A stretch of DNA of 64,000 nt from Bryopsis sp. KO-2023 (Eukaryota > Chlorophyta > Ulvophyceae > Bryopsidales > Bryopsidaceae). This document shows, piece after piece, positions 31,418 through 43,226 of the stretch. Location of the stretch: assembly GCA_030272585.1 (NCBI GenBank), contig BSYQ01000006.1, positions 5,047,001 to 5,111,000 on the forward strand, in the 5' to 3' direction. The notes beneath the pieces were generated by a model. The model did no database searches. It had not been told where the DNA came from and was given only the letters and a program-made list of their open reading frames with translations. The translations under genes and the position numbers were made by a program. The stretch's first letter is position 1, and each line of letters starts with the position of its first letter.

Positions 31418-33448
31418 TCGAGTTCCAAGCACTCGATTTTTTTTTTCTTTCCTAAACTTTTTTTTTGGCGCGGACAAAGGTCCACCACCAAAACCGAAAA
31501 ACTTCAAAAAAACCAACGACAATGAGCATTGAAGAGAAAACGAACTTTCGAACAAAAATGCAAACTTGAATATAACGTGTGTGAGAATTACACTTTTGAA
31601 ACGATTTTAACTTGAAACGAGGCGAAACGCGGATCAACGGATCAACGGATCATCGATCACACGGATGATCGAAAAAATGTAGCGATTTGGTATTTCTGTA
31701 ACAAGTGTTTTGTCACAAAATTGCGCTTGTCACATCGATGCAAATGTTTTTCCTCCTTCACACTTTGTGCAACCACTCGATGTGACGGACCAAAGACCGG
31801 CGGCAGCTCTCCAGCAGTCTTCGACGTTCCGTTTCACCACTACGAGCGCCGCGAGCAAAAAAACAAAGCGCGTGGAGAAACGGAAACCCCCTCCGGTCGT
31901 GGAAGCGGAAGCCACCATTGAGCAAGCTGCAGTCGAAATGGTGGATATACATACATGCATGGCGGAGACAGTTACTTGTTAAAAGAGGACGACGCTTTTG
32001 TGGAAACGGTTGTAGGGAGGGTTCGCTCGCGTTGAAAGTCTTTTCCACCGAGAAGCGCGCGGCAATCGCGTCGCCGGTAAGCTCACGGATCACGAAACTC
32101 GGATTTTGAACACGATGTATATGTATGGAGGACGTCGCAGAGGCTAGCGGTCGGTTCTAAGACGCTGAGGTCGAACACCAGTTTTCTTCGAGAACGAGAG
32201 CTTCAGTTAGTGTTTTTTCTTTTTTTTAATTGATACTGATCCGGAGTTATCATGCTCGGAAGCGATGGCTGGTGGTGTCGACTTTCACTGTGACGACTTG
32301 TGCGCTTGGGCACAAGGCGAGTTGGGAGGAGATGGATGCCTCTGTGCGAGAACAAAAAAAGAATCGGATCGGCGGATCGGCGTGAAGTCCTTAAACAGGC
32401 CTTTTTTTTCGCCAGTGAGAAACAGACAGCTTGAGGAAAGAAAGGAAAAACGAGTTTTCAGGAAAAAAAAACTCCGATCCCTTTCCAAGTATTTATTGGT
32501 TTCCTTTCCAACTTCCTACAGCCCTGAACTTCGACTGCTTGTGTGCAAGGGCTTTTATTCCTTTCCTTTTTTTTGGGGGGGGGGGGGGAGGAGGGTTTGT
32601 TCTTATTTTGTGCATTTTGTGCAGAGATCGTTTTAGTATCTCTGTAACATACAGCAGGTGACTTCCTCAATGGAATTCTGAGATATGCAAACCCCCATCA
32701 CAAGGTCCTCAATCAAAGCATATCTACTGAGGTTTTTCTGTTTTTCGAGACGAATCATTTCCTTTTTGCATTGTGTAAGCCAATCCACTCAACCCCCTTA
32801 CACTAACCATTATTATTAATACAGAATCTCCTTGCTTGCCCAGGGAGGAAAGATAGAAAATGTCAAAACACAGTTATATTTCCCAAACATAAGGTCAAAT
32901 CTTTTACTATATGTCAGCAATCTTTCCCTTTTCTGTTTTCTTCATAACTTATGAAGAAAACCAACCAAAAGAAAAAAGAATCATTGATTCAATGTTGACT
33001 TTAAAATCGATTCTCCATGCAATTCTTTGCACGTATATTGATTGGCATCAAGGGGGCAGGCCTGGCAGAGTATTCTACCATCGCTGTACAGGAAACCGAA
33101 ACAATAAATGAATGGATTGCAACAACAAAAAATGCAAAAACAGAGGCAAGTGGTGAAATTCGGAAAGCAGTTGTGTTGCTTTCGTGCATATACATTCGTC
33201 GAAAAAAGAAATAGAACAAAATGACAACCCATCCGAACTTTTGCCGCGTCCCCTTCTTCGTTTCGCTCAAAAGAGCACAAAGAAACGCGGAGAACACCGC
33301 TCGTCGTTTTTTACTTCCATGCGTTGAACAAAAAAAAAAAAAAAGGAATTCGTGTTGTGGAAACCATTCTGCCCCTTTCTTTTTTTTCTCCCAAAAATAA
33401 AACTTAGCCTCCAAGTAACACTAGGAACACGAACGACCTCCTCTCTCT
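31418..33448. other. Spacer downstream of the phosphate-transporter gene
   Basis: No supported gene. An open frame at 31710-31982 has no recognised domain. The end adjoining 33449 is the expected 3' UTR of the minus-strand transporter gene. Confidence 0.4.
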
Positions 33449-36277
33449 CTACAAAACTGGATCTGCCCTGCTGCACGTGTTCCACACTATCGTCCCAAAT
33501 ATGTAAATGGCGGCTGTGCATTGAAACACTGTAGTGAACGATTGCGACTTTTCCACGATAATGCCCACAAGCCAGGTCCCCACCAACCCTGACAGCGATC
33601 CGCACATGTTCGCCAAGCCGTAAACTTTGCCGGTGTTGGTCGGAGCGATGTCGGATGTGTTCGCCACAAATCCTGCCTGCAGAAAAAACAAACACAACCA
33701 CAAGTGATTACTAAATTACTAATCACTTGAGAAAATTACTTATTGTGATTTACTTGCTATGGTTCGTTGTTCTGGACCAGTGTGTTGCCTGGAAATATTC
33801 TGGAACAAAATGAAACAGCCACTTTTGAGCCAGAGAAATTGAGACACACGCTGTTCTGGATCCATGTCTAATGCTTCGGCAATATGTGAACCTTTTTCCA
33901 CTGGCTGTTTTCCGTTAGTCTATTCTCAGGTTTTTTTTTGTTCTCTTTGATGTGTGTTTCCACACACACACACACACGGGCTCTTTCCTTTTTATTTTTC
34001 AGCAGTTAGATTTTGCGGCTATATGTGAAAGCAAAGAGTCGCGGACAGATTTGGGTCTGTATGAACATTTCTGTAAAACAAACACCAATTGGACACGGGC
34101 GCACCTGTCCAACTGACTTCGCCCCCAAAGCCAGAGTGAAGCAGAAGAGGGCCAAGCCGGGCGAAATCGAGGGATTTGATAACAGCAAGCAAGCGATCGC
34201 TGGACAGATGAAAGCGATCGACTGGGCTACCCTTCGGACGAGGAGCACCGGAACTCCGTTGGAAACTGCCGAATCTGCCATCAACCCAGACGCCAGCGAT
34301 CCCAGCGCCATGGTCAGCCAAGGGACGAACGAAAAGTAGCCGGATGCTAGAATGTTTAAGCCCAAAGCCTGTATTTTTCCATTCGAGATTCAGTGAAAAA
34401 ACCAAGCATTTCCTTTTTAACTTGAAAAGCAAAGCACTTTCTTTTGAAGCGATGAAAACCAATGGATGAAATCCAATGGAAAAACGTAATGTAGTCTCGA
34501 GCCTCGATGGAAGGTTTTTTCCAGGTTAGAATACCTTGTGGAAATATGTTGGCATCCATCCAAGACAGATGAAGTAGCCCCAGTGATTAACGATAGTGGC
34601 AGTAACAACAGCCCAGGCGGCAGGGGTCCTCAGAATCTTGCCCATCGACAGCGACTGACCCTTCGTTTGCATCCGGGGATCCCTCACTCGAAGCTGAAAC
34701 CAGGATCAAAAAGGGAGAGAAAAAAAAGTTGTTCAGTATTGTAGAGTGGTGGAGGCCCATATCCTGGGGCTTTCATTTTCTTTTTTCATTATAAAAAAAA
34801 AAACAAATTCGAGGAGAAGAGTTCATGGAACATTGCCCACTTAATGATGCGTTTCCGGCCGAGGGCAGCCCCTCTCAGCCGGTCTGGCATTCGGTCAAAA
34901 CCATGGAATAAAAAGGAATTAAGAAAAGCAAGAATGAACAGGCTTGAATGCAAAGGTCACCTTGCTGGGCACAGTGTTTATCCAGAAGAGCAGCAGGGGG
35001 AACCCAATGCATCCGAAAGCGTAAAACACGCTTTGCCAGCCATAGTTCGCCATCAGCCACGAAGACAGCAACAGACCGCATGCACTTCCTGAAAAAAAAA
35101 GGGATCTACATCTAATCTATATATACCCTGAGATCAAAAAAAAAAAAAGGAAATGGAGAGCAAATGAAGTAAAAATGAAGCTGTATATGCTGTCCGGGAA
35201 TGCCAAGTCAGGAAAAAAAAAATTTGATATGAAAAATTCTTTACAACCGCTTCAACTTTGTTGGATACACGATCATCCAATTTCCACAGTATTTCTTTCC
35301 TACAACCCTCTTTTTTTTGGCAATGTAAATAGCAAGAGATTCAACAGGATGGCCACATGGGTGTTTAGAAAAATCAGCAACACAAAAAACATGGAGATAA
35401 TAATAGATTCGTTCCGGATTCCACCCTCACCACAGTTGAATCCTAGGAAAACCAGCCCCAGCGCCGTAGATTTCAGTTTCGGTGGTATGTTTTGTGAAAC
35501 TAAGGAAGTCATGGCTGGCATCGTGACGCCCTCACCCAACCCCTAAAAGTAAAAAAAAATAAAATCAAAAGACTGACTTCAACATTTCCAGATAATTTTC
35601 CCGGCAGAAAAAACCAAACCCGGATTCCAAAACCAAACCCTCTTCAACTTTCCCGAAAAGTCAAAAACTTGGAAAACAAAAGGAAAGTAAAATGCGATGT
35701 GATTTACAACGGGTTTTTACTACCAGAGCATATCACCACGAGCTTTACGCGGTGTAAAACTCGTGGTTCTCAAACATTTGGTGTAATTTTTTTTAAAATT
35801 AAATTACTACATATATTATCATTGTTACAGACCAATCCATTGAATTCTCACTTGTTTGATAAAACCGCACTGTAGTTATTCAAATCGTGCTTTACTTTTC
35901 TTTTGTTTTTTTTTCAAGTTTTTGACTTTGAGTGTTCTTTCAAACTCACCACAAGAACTCGGGAAAATAGGACCAAAGGAATGGTGAACCCCAGGGCTCT
36001 CACACCAGGGGAAAGCACCACCGGCAGCAGCAGGGATGCCACAGAGAAAACACCGACACCCACAGCCATCACGCTTTTTCCACCATACTTATCAGCGAGA
36101 ACTCCACCCAAAACTTGTGTGGCTGCATAGCCCCACAGAAAGGCCGATTGGATCATCCCCTGTTGGGCAAAAACTCGATCAGGGTGCCGATTTTTTCGGT
36201 AGATAGGAATTCGACGAGGTGAGTTTTGAGAGTTAAAAAGAAATATGGGGAGGGGGGGCATTATTTAAAAAAAATAT

Positions 36278-36329
<52 letters not shown>

Positions 36330-37762
36330 AAATATATATATATATATATATATATAAACTTGTATCGAAACACCGAATGTGATATATCTGTAAGAGAAAA
36401 AAAGAAAGCCATTCATAAATGGCACCGTAAAAATAAAAAATTAAAAAATTCGACACCGTTGTGCATACCTGAGTTCCTTCCGCCCAACCGAATTGCGTTG
36501 ATATTGCCAACATCACGACACTCAAACAAATTCTATCCATGTTGCAAACCAGCAACACAAGGGAATTCGGTAAAACGACCTTACGGAAATTCTCCCCTGC
36601 AAAAAAAAAGAAAACAAAAAGTGAGAAAAAAAGATGTAACACGTTACACACGCTTTCCAAAATTTCCAACACCGTCCATTCCATAATCCTTCACAAAAAA
36701 TTCAACTGCCCTTTCCCCCCCCGCCCCTTTTCTCAGCAGATGAAAGAATCAGAAAAATGTTCTACACAGAAAAAAAAACAGAAGAAAATTTGACACATGT
36801 GGATATTTCCTTGAAATAAGCACCATGAAATTTGACGATGCACGAGATCCCTCTGAATTAATAAATAAAAAAGTTTTTTTAACTTGGATTGCTACCAAAC
36901 ACAAGATTGACAAAATTTTCCTATTTAATTTCTTTTTTAATTTATTTATTTACTTGTCCACAGGTTTACTACTCACCAACCTGTCCTCTCATTTTGAACC
37001 TCGCCAATGGAGGCAGCCACAACTGTCCCACCCCTGTTTGAAAGAAACAACCTTGAAAAACAGAAAAAAAAAACCTTCAGAAAAAGGAAAAACAAACAAA
37101 CAAACAAACAAACAAACAAACAAACAAACAAACAAACAAACAAACAAACACAACAATGGCGAAACGACCTCAAACAGAAAAGGGAAAAAAAAAATCAAAA
37201 AAGAGAAGAAAAGAAAAAACAAGCATCACCACAGCAATGGCAACATGAGAAGAACCTTCCTTTTTTTTTCTTCAGATCAAATTCTTAATCGTTTGTTTTC
37301 TCAAGCGGTGCCACATCAAATGCTTTCTTTCAAGTTTTTCCTTTTCTCCATCCTATGTTTATAATAAATGAATGTGTATGCATTTTTTCTCTAAGAAAAG
37401 AAATCTGTGTCTGTGGCGAAAATGATATTGAATCGATTATGGTAAAAAAAGCCATTCTTCAGAGATAATTGTTACATGAAAATCAACCAAATATGAAACT
37501 TGAGGCAACCCTGGGGTGTGGTGCTTTTCTTTTCTTTCTTTCCATCCAGCATTACTCTTCCCAGGAAAAAAAACACACAAAAAAAACAGTACCTCGAACA
37601 TTTGTTAAACTCCCCCAATCTGCCCCTTCTCTGTCCGACTCGTGTCTGTCTGAACACCCCTTGACGTTCCGGAGAATTCCTGTCAGAAATCGAAAGGGAT
37701 GGTAATTGCGCGAGACGATTCGCAGCGATGGGATTAAAAACTCCAGAAATTGACGTCAGCAT
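33449..37762 (-). CDS. PHT4-type major facilitator transporter (organellar phosphate/anion)
   Basis: PHT4/ANTR proteins are SLC17-like MFS carriers that move phosphate or ascorbate across plastid, Golgi or vacuolar membranes. Nine exons (37593-37762, 36981-37033, 36469-36596, 35950-36159, 35431-35542, 34961-35088, 34535-34693, 34105-34368, 33449-33676) keep phase throughout and give 483 residues. The first about 75 residues are Ser/Arg-rich and non-acidic (MLTSISGVFNPIAANRLAQL), like a plastid transit peptide. The core follows: NMDRICLSVVMLAI, GMIQSAFLWGYAATQVLGGV (with ADKYGGK, the MFS loop motif), GEGVTMPAMTSLVSQNIPP, the central basic loop, LGWMPTYFHK and a C-terminal TSDIAPTNTGKVYGLANMCG stretch typical of the family. 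It looks complete. Substrate and membrane are inferred from the family only. Confidence 0.9.
36278..36358. repeat. (TA)n microsatellite in a transporter intron
   Basis: Almost pure TA/ATA repeats of about 80 bp in the intron between the third and fourth coding exons of the PHT4-like gene. Confidence 0.9.
37091..37151. repeat. (AAAC)n microsatellite in a transporter intron
   Basis: About 14-15 uninterrupted AAAC units in the first intron of the PHT4-like gene. Confidence 0.9.
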
Positions 37763-39292
37763 CACGCCCAGCTCAGCCGCCTCGAGCAAACGATAACGGG
37801 AAGAAAGAAAAAGCGATCCTCTCTCCGTCTCGTTCGACGGAATTCGTCAAATTCGTCACTTGCGCGTCAGGGATTTCCTTTTGGGAAAAATAAAAATCAA
37901 CGTCACCGATTTGAAACGCCAGTTGATGTGATGAGCCCAATCCACCGTCACTACGTCGAGTGTGTGTGTGTCTGTTTTTTTGCCTGAAGTGAAGATTTCT
38001 GGACGCAGGGTGGCGCTTGGGGTTTCTGAGTAATGATAACTTCCCAAGCTTGGCAGGACGTCTTCCCCAAGATCCAAACTTCAGGTTGGCCTGTCATGGT
38101 TTTTCTTTCAAAATGAAATGAAAAATTTGTCATGTTCCAGTCATGCTGCCCTCCTTGCATAGCTCTCACCAAACATATATCTATATATAGGTGGGGATGC
38201 TCCATTAGCTTTCGTTTTGTTGGAATTGCATTTCGACTTGGGGGTTGAAATCGTATTGATGTAATGAGGTGATGATGGAGTTTGCCGGAGGGAAGGCACC
38301 GATGGAGTTTGATTCGAGGATCGTTGAATTCACATTCTTACACTGTGAAAAAGTACGACCCCTGTTACAAAGGTCAAATACCTCAACCCGGAGTTCTAAC
38401 TGTACAAACTGCCACCAACTACCCAACTGAATCGCTCTTTTCCACATGATCGTATTGCTTGCAGTTGATATTCTTCGTTGTGGTAATTTTTGAAAGGGAT
38501 TTGGTTCGAACAGGAGTCTTGCTTTTTACTTTTAAGGATGTGAATTCAACAGAGTTGATATTTTTCCACAGTAACTTGCTGTTTTGGATAAGATATGAGA
38601 GGAATCACGATCAGAAAAAGGGGAGGTCGACTGAAACGCATGTCAAGGGGTGAATATTACATCACAATCAATTTGGACAAGTAGATATTCTTTTTCGCAC
38701 AGATGAGGGAAGCCAGATGCATCCCCCTTCTCCCTCGACACAACTCGAATGCGAGAAAATCTATAAACTATCACTTCATCCCTCATTTAAACCACAACAA
38801 TTGGAAAGAACAAATAAATCACAAATATAGCTTGCCCATATAAAAACACAGTTGCACCTGTCCTGCAGCTTGGCACTATTTTTTTCTTTTCTTTTCTTTT
38901 TTCCCTTTTTTTTTCTCTCTGTTTTGAGGTCGGGTGCTGTTGCATCGCATGAAATATTTCGTATTCAAAGGAACATCTCGTTTAGTCCTCCTCATCCACA
39001 GACAAATCTGGTGAACAAAAAAACAAGCAGCCCATCTTTAGTAACGCTTTCCTCAACTGAATTCGATAAGCGGATGATCCCTGTGAAATCCCATCATTAG
39101 TCATTCTTGATATGATGCATATCACCACGACCGATAACTGAGAAAAGAAAACTGCAGCGAGCTTTTCACTGTTCATTTCAGAACAGTAAGACTGGACATC
39201 AAATCGACCAGCAAACCACAGAAGAATCTGGTGAAGTTTTGGTTTATTGCTGGAATGAGTTTTTTTAGGCTTATGCACAGCGGTTCATGTTT
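37763..39292. other. Region between the transporter start and the FAS1 gene end
   Basis: No supported gene. It contains the likely promoter of the transporter (just above 37762) and the 3' region of the FAS1 gene (just below 39293). Confidence 0.4.
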
Positions 39293-41803
39293 TCATGTCT
39301 CACCGATTTCACAAGGCAAGAGTACGGTGTCGATGAAGTGAATGGTGGAGGAGCAAGCCTCCACGTCTGGCTCAACAACGGTAGCGCTATTCACACCTCC
39401 ATCGACAGTCACCGATTTCTTGGTAACCTGAAAGAGAATCAACCCGCAGTCTCAGAGAGGGTGTTTCTTGCTCAGAGTTTCTGGTGGAAAGAGAGATGGT
39501 CAGGAATACAGGAACGGTGCTTGATCGCCCGAGTTTACTTTCACAACCACCAATTCAGCTGAATACCTTGATGTCGACGGATGAGTTCTTGCAGCTGCTG
39601 TTCTTTCCCAAGAGAGTGGTGTAAGTTCCTCCCTTCTTAAAACCCGCAGCGGTGATGCTTGTCCTGAGCACGTGGAACTGCAAGATTTCTTTCAAGAGCT
39701 TCCTGTTTCTCAAAAGCTGCTTCTTGGTGATTCCAAGAGCCTCCAGGGCATTCTCGAAAGCTTCGTCGGTGGGGGCGAACAGGGTGAGTCCCGCATCCTT
39801 GCCATTGATGGCCTTCGAAAGACCAGTAGTGGTGAGAGCTTTGACCAGAGTCTTGCTCTTGGGGACGAGCTGAGAAAGAACAGGCACGCAGCGGAGGCCA
39901 CCTCTGACTGCAAGGATTCCCACAGAAAGCACAGAGTTGATCGGGAGTTGCAGGAATAGATATTATGCTTTGCTACCCAGGGTCAGGGGAAAGGGGGGGT
40001 TCACACATGGCCAACCCAACCCAACCCTCTCAGATCTGTGCTCATCAGTTACCTGTTTTCTTGCCACCATCATCCTCTTCCTCATCCTCTTCCTCGGCAT
40101 CTTCCTCGTCAACATCCTCATCAACGTCCTCATCAACATCCTCATCGAGATCCTCATCATCCTCATCAATATCGTAATCAATATCGTAATCGACATCCTC
40201 ATCATCCTCATCGACATCCTCATCGACATCCTCATCAACATCCTCATCGACATCCTCATCGACATCCTCATCGACGTCAACCTCTACAGTTTTTGAGGTT
40301 TTTGAGGATTTTGACTTGGCCTTGGCCTCCGTGATCTTCGTCAATTTGGCAGTTTTCTTCACCTTTTTGCCGTCAGCCTCATCTTCATCTTCGGCCTCAT
40401 CCTCATCCTCATCCTTGACCTCAACCTCATCCTCGTCATCATCATCACCCTCAGCAAGTTTCTTCTTGCTGGCGATCTCCTTGGTGTTAGAGGCATCTTT
40501 GATGGGACATGGGACCAAGACGGCGTCAATCACGTGGACAATAGTGGAGCAGGCCTGGACGTCAGCAGCGACGACATTCGCACTGGATTCTCCACCAAGA
40601 ACGGTGGCAGCCTTCTTTGTGAACTGCAAAAACAAAAGGGTCATCATGGCTCCAGACATGAACAACATACTTCATTGCCACAGATCCACACCGACACTGG
40701 CTCTGGTTTTTCCCAGGCGATAAGTGTTGCTTGCATCACCACCCCCAGTTTTTCATACTCCCCTCACACCATCAACTCGCACAAGAAGTGAAATTGGTGG
40801 GTGCCACCATTAAGGAGTGTTTTTCGGAGAGTCCTGTCAAGATTGTAGGTGTAAAATGTGTTACCTTGAATCCAAGATCGGATGTGGAGCAGGAGCTGTC
40901 ATATCCCAACAGAGTTGGCAATCCCTCCTCTCCGAATCCAGCCAGCTCTTCAGCAGTGTATGCGGTGGGCAACACATGGTACATCAATATCTCGGCCAGA
41001 AGGTCCTTGTTGGCAACAAATTCCTTCTTGGACACCTTGAGCGCCGTAAGCGCATCCTCAATGGCTTTGTCAGTTGGGGCAAAAATGGTAAAGTCTCCAT
41101 CGACATCATCCAGGAGATCACCCAAGCCAGCGGCAGTCACCAACTCCAACAGGAGGTTGAGCTTGGCTGATTTAGCAGTTTTCACGACAGATTTGCATTT
41201 CTTTTGGGCAGACACACCTGTTGCAGCACATGACGATAACACACGCCGCTGTCAGCATGCATGATTCGCGGACACAGAACGAAACGATCAAAAAGGAACA
41301 GACTGAGCTTATCCGTGGGGGGACTAAAAACGCGACCCAAGAGGCAGCGCCGCGCAGTGCTGTCAAGCCATATAATACTATCCTTGCAGAAGGAGCACGG
41401 AAACAAGGTGTGGTCTAGCTTTTTTTGTTGTCATCTCAAAACAGGCACTATTTACTTCAGTCCCCGCAGGTTCCCATCACACAGCCTACACGACTGCAGA
41501 AGGCAGCGCTCAGAAAGATTTTCTGGGCGAGCGCGAAGACCTAGGTCTGTGTGCTAGGGCGACAGGTCCATGCGCGAGATCTATCATAGGAGGTTGAAAA
41601 ACTGCGCTGCTGTTCGAGCCCACTGGGCGTCCAAAGTTGGAGCCCAACCAATCAGGGGACTGTCGGAAATAATGAGAGGGAGTAAGTGTGGTTCAATTGG
41701 ACCACTTCACCGACACGCCCACTGGCGCTGCACATCCTTCGTTGCACTCACCAGCGCACAGAAGAGTCGCGCAGAGAAGCGATACAAGTGCCAGTTTCAG
41801 CAT
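39293..41803 (-). CDS. Secreted protein with two fasciclin (FAS1) domains joined by a long Asp/Glu linker
   Basis: FAS1 domains mediate cell adhesion and wall or matrix interactions. Five in-phase exons (41752-41803, 40865-41217, 40053-40623, 39567-39907, 39293-39427) give 483 residues. The first exon is exactly a signal peptide (MLKLALVSLLCATLLCA). FAS1-1 spans about residues 24-175 (FTIFAPTDKAIEDALTAL, ILMYHVLPTAY, HVIDAVLVPC). FAS1-2 spans about 325-480 (LTLFAPTDEAFENALEAL, ILQFHVL, HFIDTVLLPC). Between them lies a linker of roughly 130 residues: a D/E-rich block, a Lys/Ser/Thr-rich block, then VDED repeats and a DVDYDID stretch. Each domain has paired cysteines. There is no transmembrane segment and no hydrophobic GPI-type tail, so it is predicted to be secreted. 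The linker could bind Ca2+ or cations (inference). A GTGAGA donor overlaps the stop, so an alternative C-terminus is possible. Confidence 0.9.
40080..40275 (-). repeat. Coding 12-bp minisatellite encoding VDED repeats
   Basis: On the plus strand, CATCCTCATCGA-type 12-mers are repeated and read in the minus frame as VDED. The array lies inside the linker of the FAS1 protein. Such in-frame arrays are prone to length change. Confidence 0.85.
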
Positions 41804-43226
41804 TGTGTTCCTTTATGCGAGCCGTCCAAAAGCAAGACAAGAAATGGTATAGCGTGGGTTCTGTGGTTGGGAATTTATGGGCAGCTGTGGTACGCCAGTT
41901 GCCACGCACGATTAATGAGGTGCGGATTTGTTGGGGTGTAGAAATACTCGGATATATGTGTGCGAAAATTCCCTCGATCCTCAAAAAACCCATCCCCATG
42001 GCTGAGATTGGCCTGTCTGCTTCCCTTGTTTCTTGATCGAGGTCAGTCTGCCAAGCTGATAGCAGTCACGGCGCAGGTTGCGCTTGAAAAAGTGATGGAA
42101 TGGAATCCACTGGTGAACGTGTCCCCACCCCTTTTCCTTGTCAAATTGCCACCCAGAAACTCTGCAGCCTTTGAAATACTTCAACTAGTTGGAAGGGATA
42201 CTGGGTCTATCCAATTGCCATTGATGTGACTAAGCGTTCCAACCATCAACCCGCGGAAACGCTCGCGGCCCTGGTTTTCAGCCTTTGCTGGCTAAGCCTG
42301 AATATTCTGATGATACGGTCTTTGCGTTGTCTGATTTGCCTTTCGCTTGTATCGACTTTTGTTTCAACGGGGTTACGAATCGATTAACGGGAATGGAAGG
42401 TATAATATATACCTTCCATGCAAAACCAAACGAGGGGGGGGAGGATGTGATGCAACTCCCCTGCTTGCTCTTGGGGCAAAAGTGTGGACACTGGGCTGCA
42501 ATTCAGCAGTTGTAGCTGTGGTAACGCCCACGCCCTGAACGCCCGTTTTTCAGGAGATAGTCACCATCAATCAATCGCTCGGAATTCCACCTCTCACCAA
42601 CGAAACAAGATATGCGAGGAAAGGCAGGAAACTCCTTGCGGCTCCGAGAATTCACTTCGCACTCGACAAAACGGCATTGACATGTCTCAAGCTGTGGCGT
42701 AACTGTTCCACGCCAAGTACAAGCAACTTGAATTATCATCCGTCATGCCTACTTCTATCCCCCTGGACCAATTCTTGAAACAAATATATACTTTGGAAGG
42801 AAAGCCACGTGGATGGCCAAGTGGATGGTTGGAGAAAATATCAAGAAGAGATAGATTTTGAGGCATGAAGGAACCAAATCCATATCCACATTTCAGAACA
42901 AGAGCTGCTACTACATTCATGGCATCGAGAATTGACACCTCCCCCCCTGGCACAGGATCCAATCAGGCGTCTCGATTCTTCCTAACTCATTTTGCCTCAC
43001 ATCCAAGCTAATTCCACTTATCACACAGTATCAGATTTTCCGAACGCAGCCAGTTTCCAGCTTTTCTCAAACAATTTCCGTAGTATTTTTAAAACAAACT
43101 TAGATTTATCATTTACATATTCCACTCGCTGCGCATACTTATCATATATATTTGACTTGTAATCCACAAAACGCCTTGAACTAAAAAAGAAAAAGAAAAA
43201 AAGAAAAAAACTTCGTTGATTCTATT
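41804..43226. other. Spacer between the FAS1 and SMC4 genes
   Basis: Holds the FAS1 promoter side (just above 41803) and the SMC4 3' end. No exon recognised. A perfect hairpin is at 42393-42419. Confidence 0.4.
42393..42419. repeat. Perfect 12-bp inverted repeat
   Basis: ATGGAAGGTATA, spacer ATA, TATACCTTCCAT. A strong cruciform or hairpin candidate in intergenic DNA; no flanking duplication was found. Confidence 0.7.

Noticed and set aside
31710-31982. 90-codon plus-strand open frame
   Set aside because: No recognisable domain, no upstream or downstream exon in phase, surrounded by repeats.
36973-37222. Minus-strand Cys/Leu/Phe-rich open frames
   Set aside because: Created by the (AAAC)n microsatellite. 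Only the 53-bp stretch 36981-37033 is coding, as the second exon of the PHT4-like gene, and it is read in phase with the flanking exons.
39963-40334. Met/Arg-rich and His/Pro-rich open frames over the FAS1 gene
   Set aside because: Out-of-frame readings of the 12-bp minisatellite that encodes the VDED linker.
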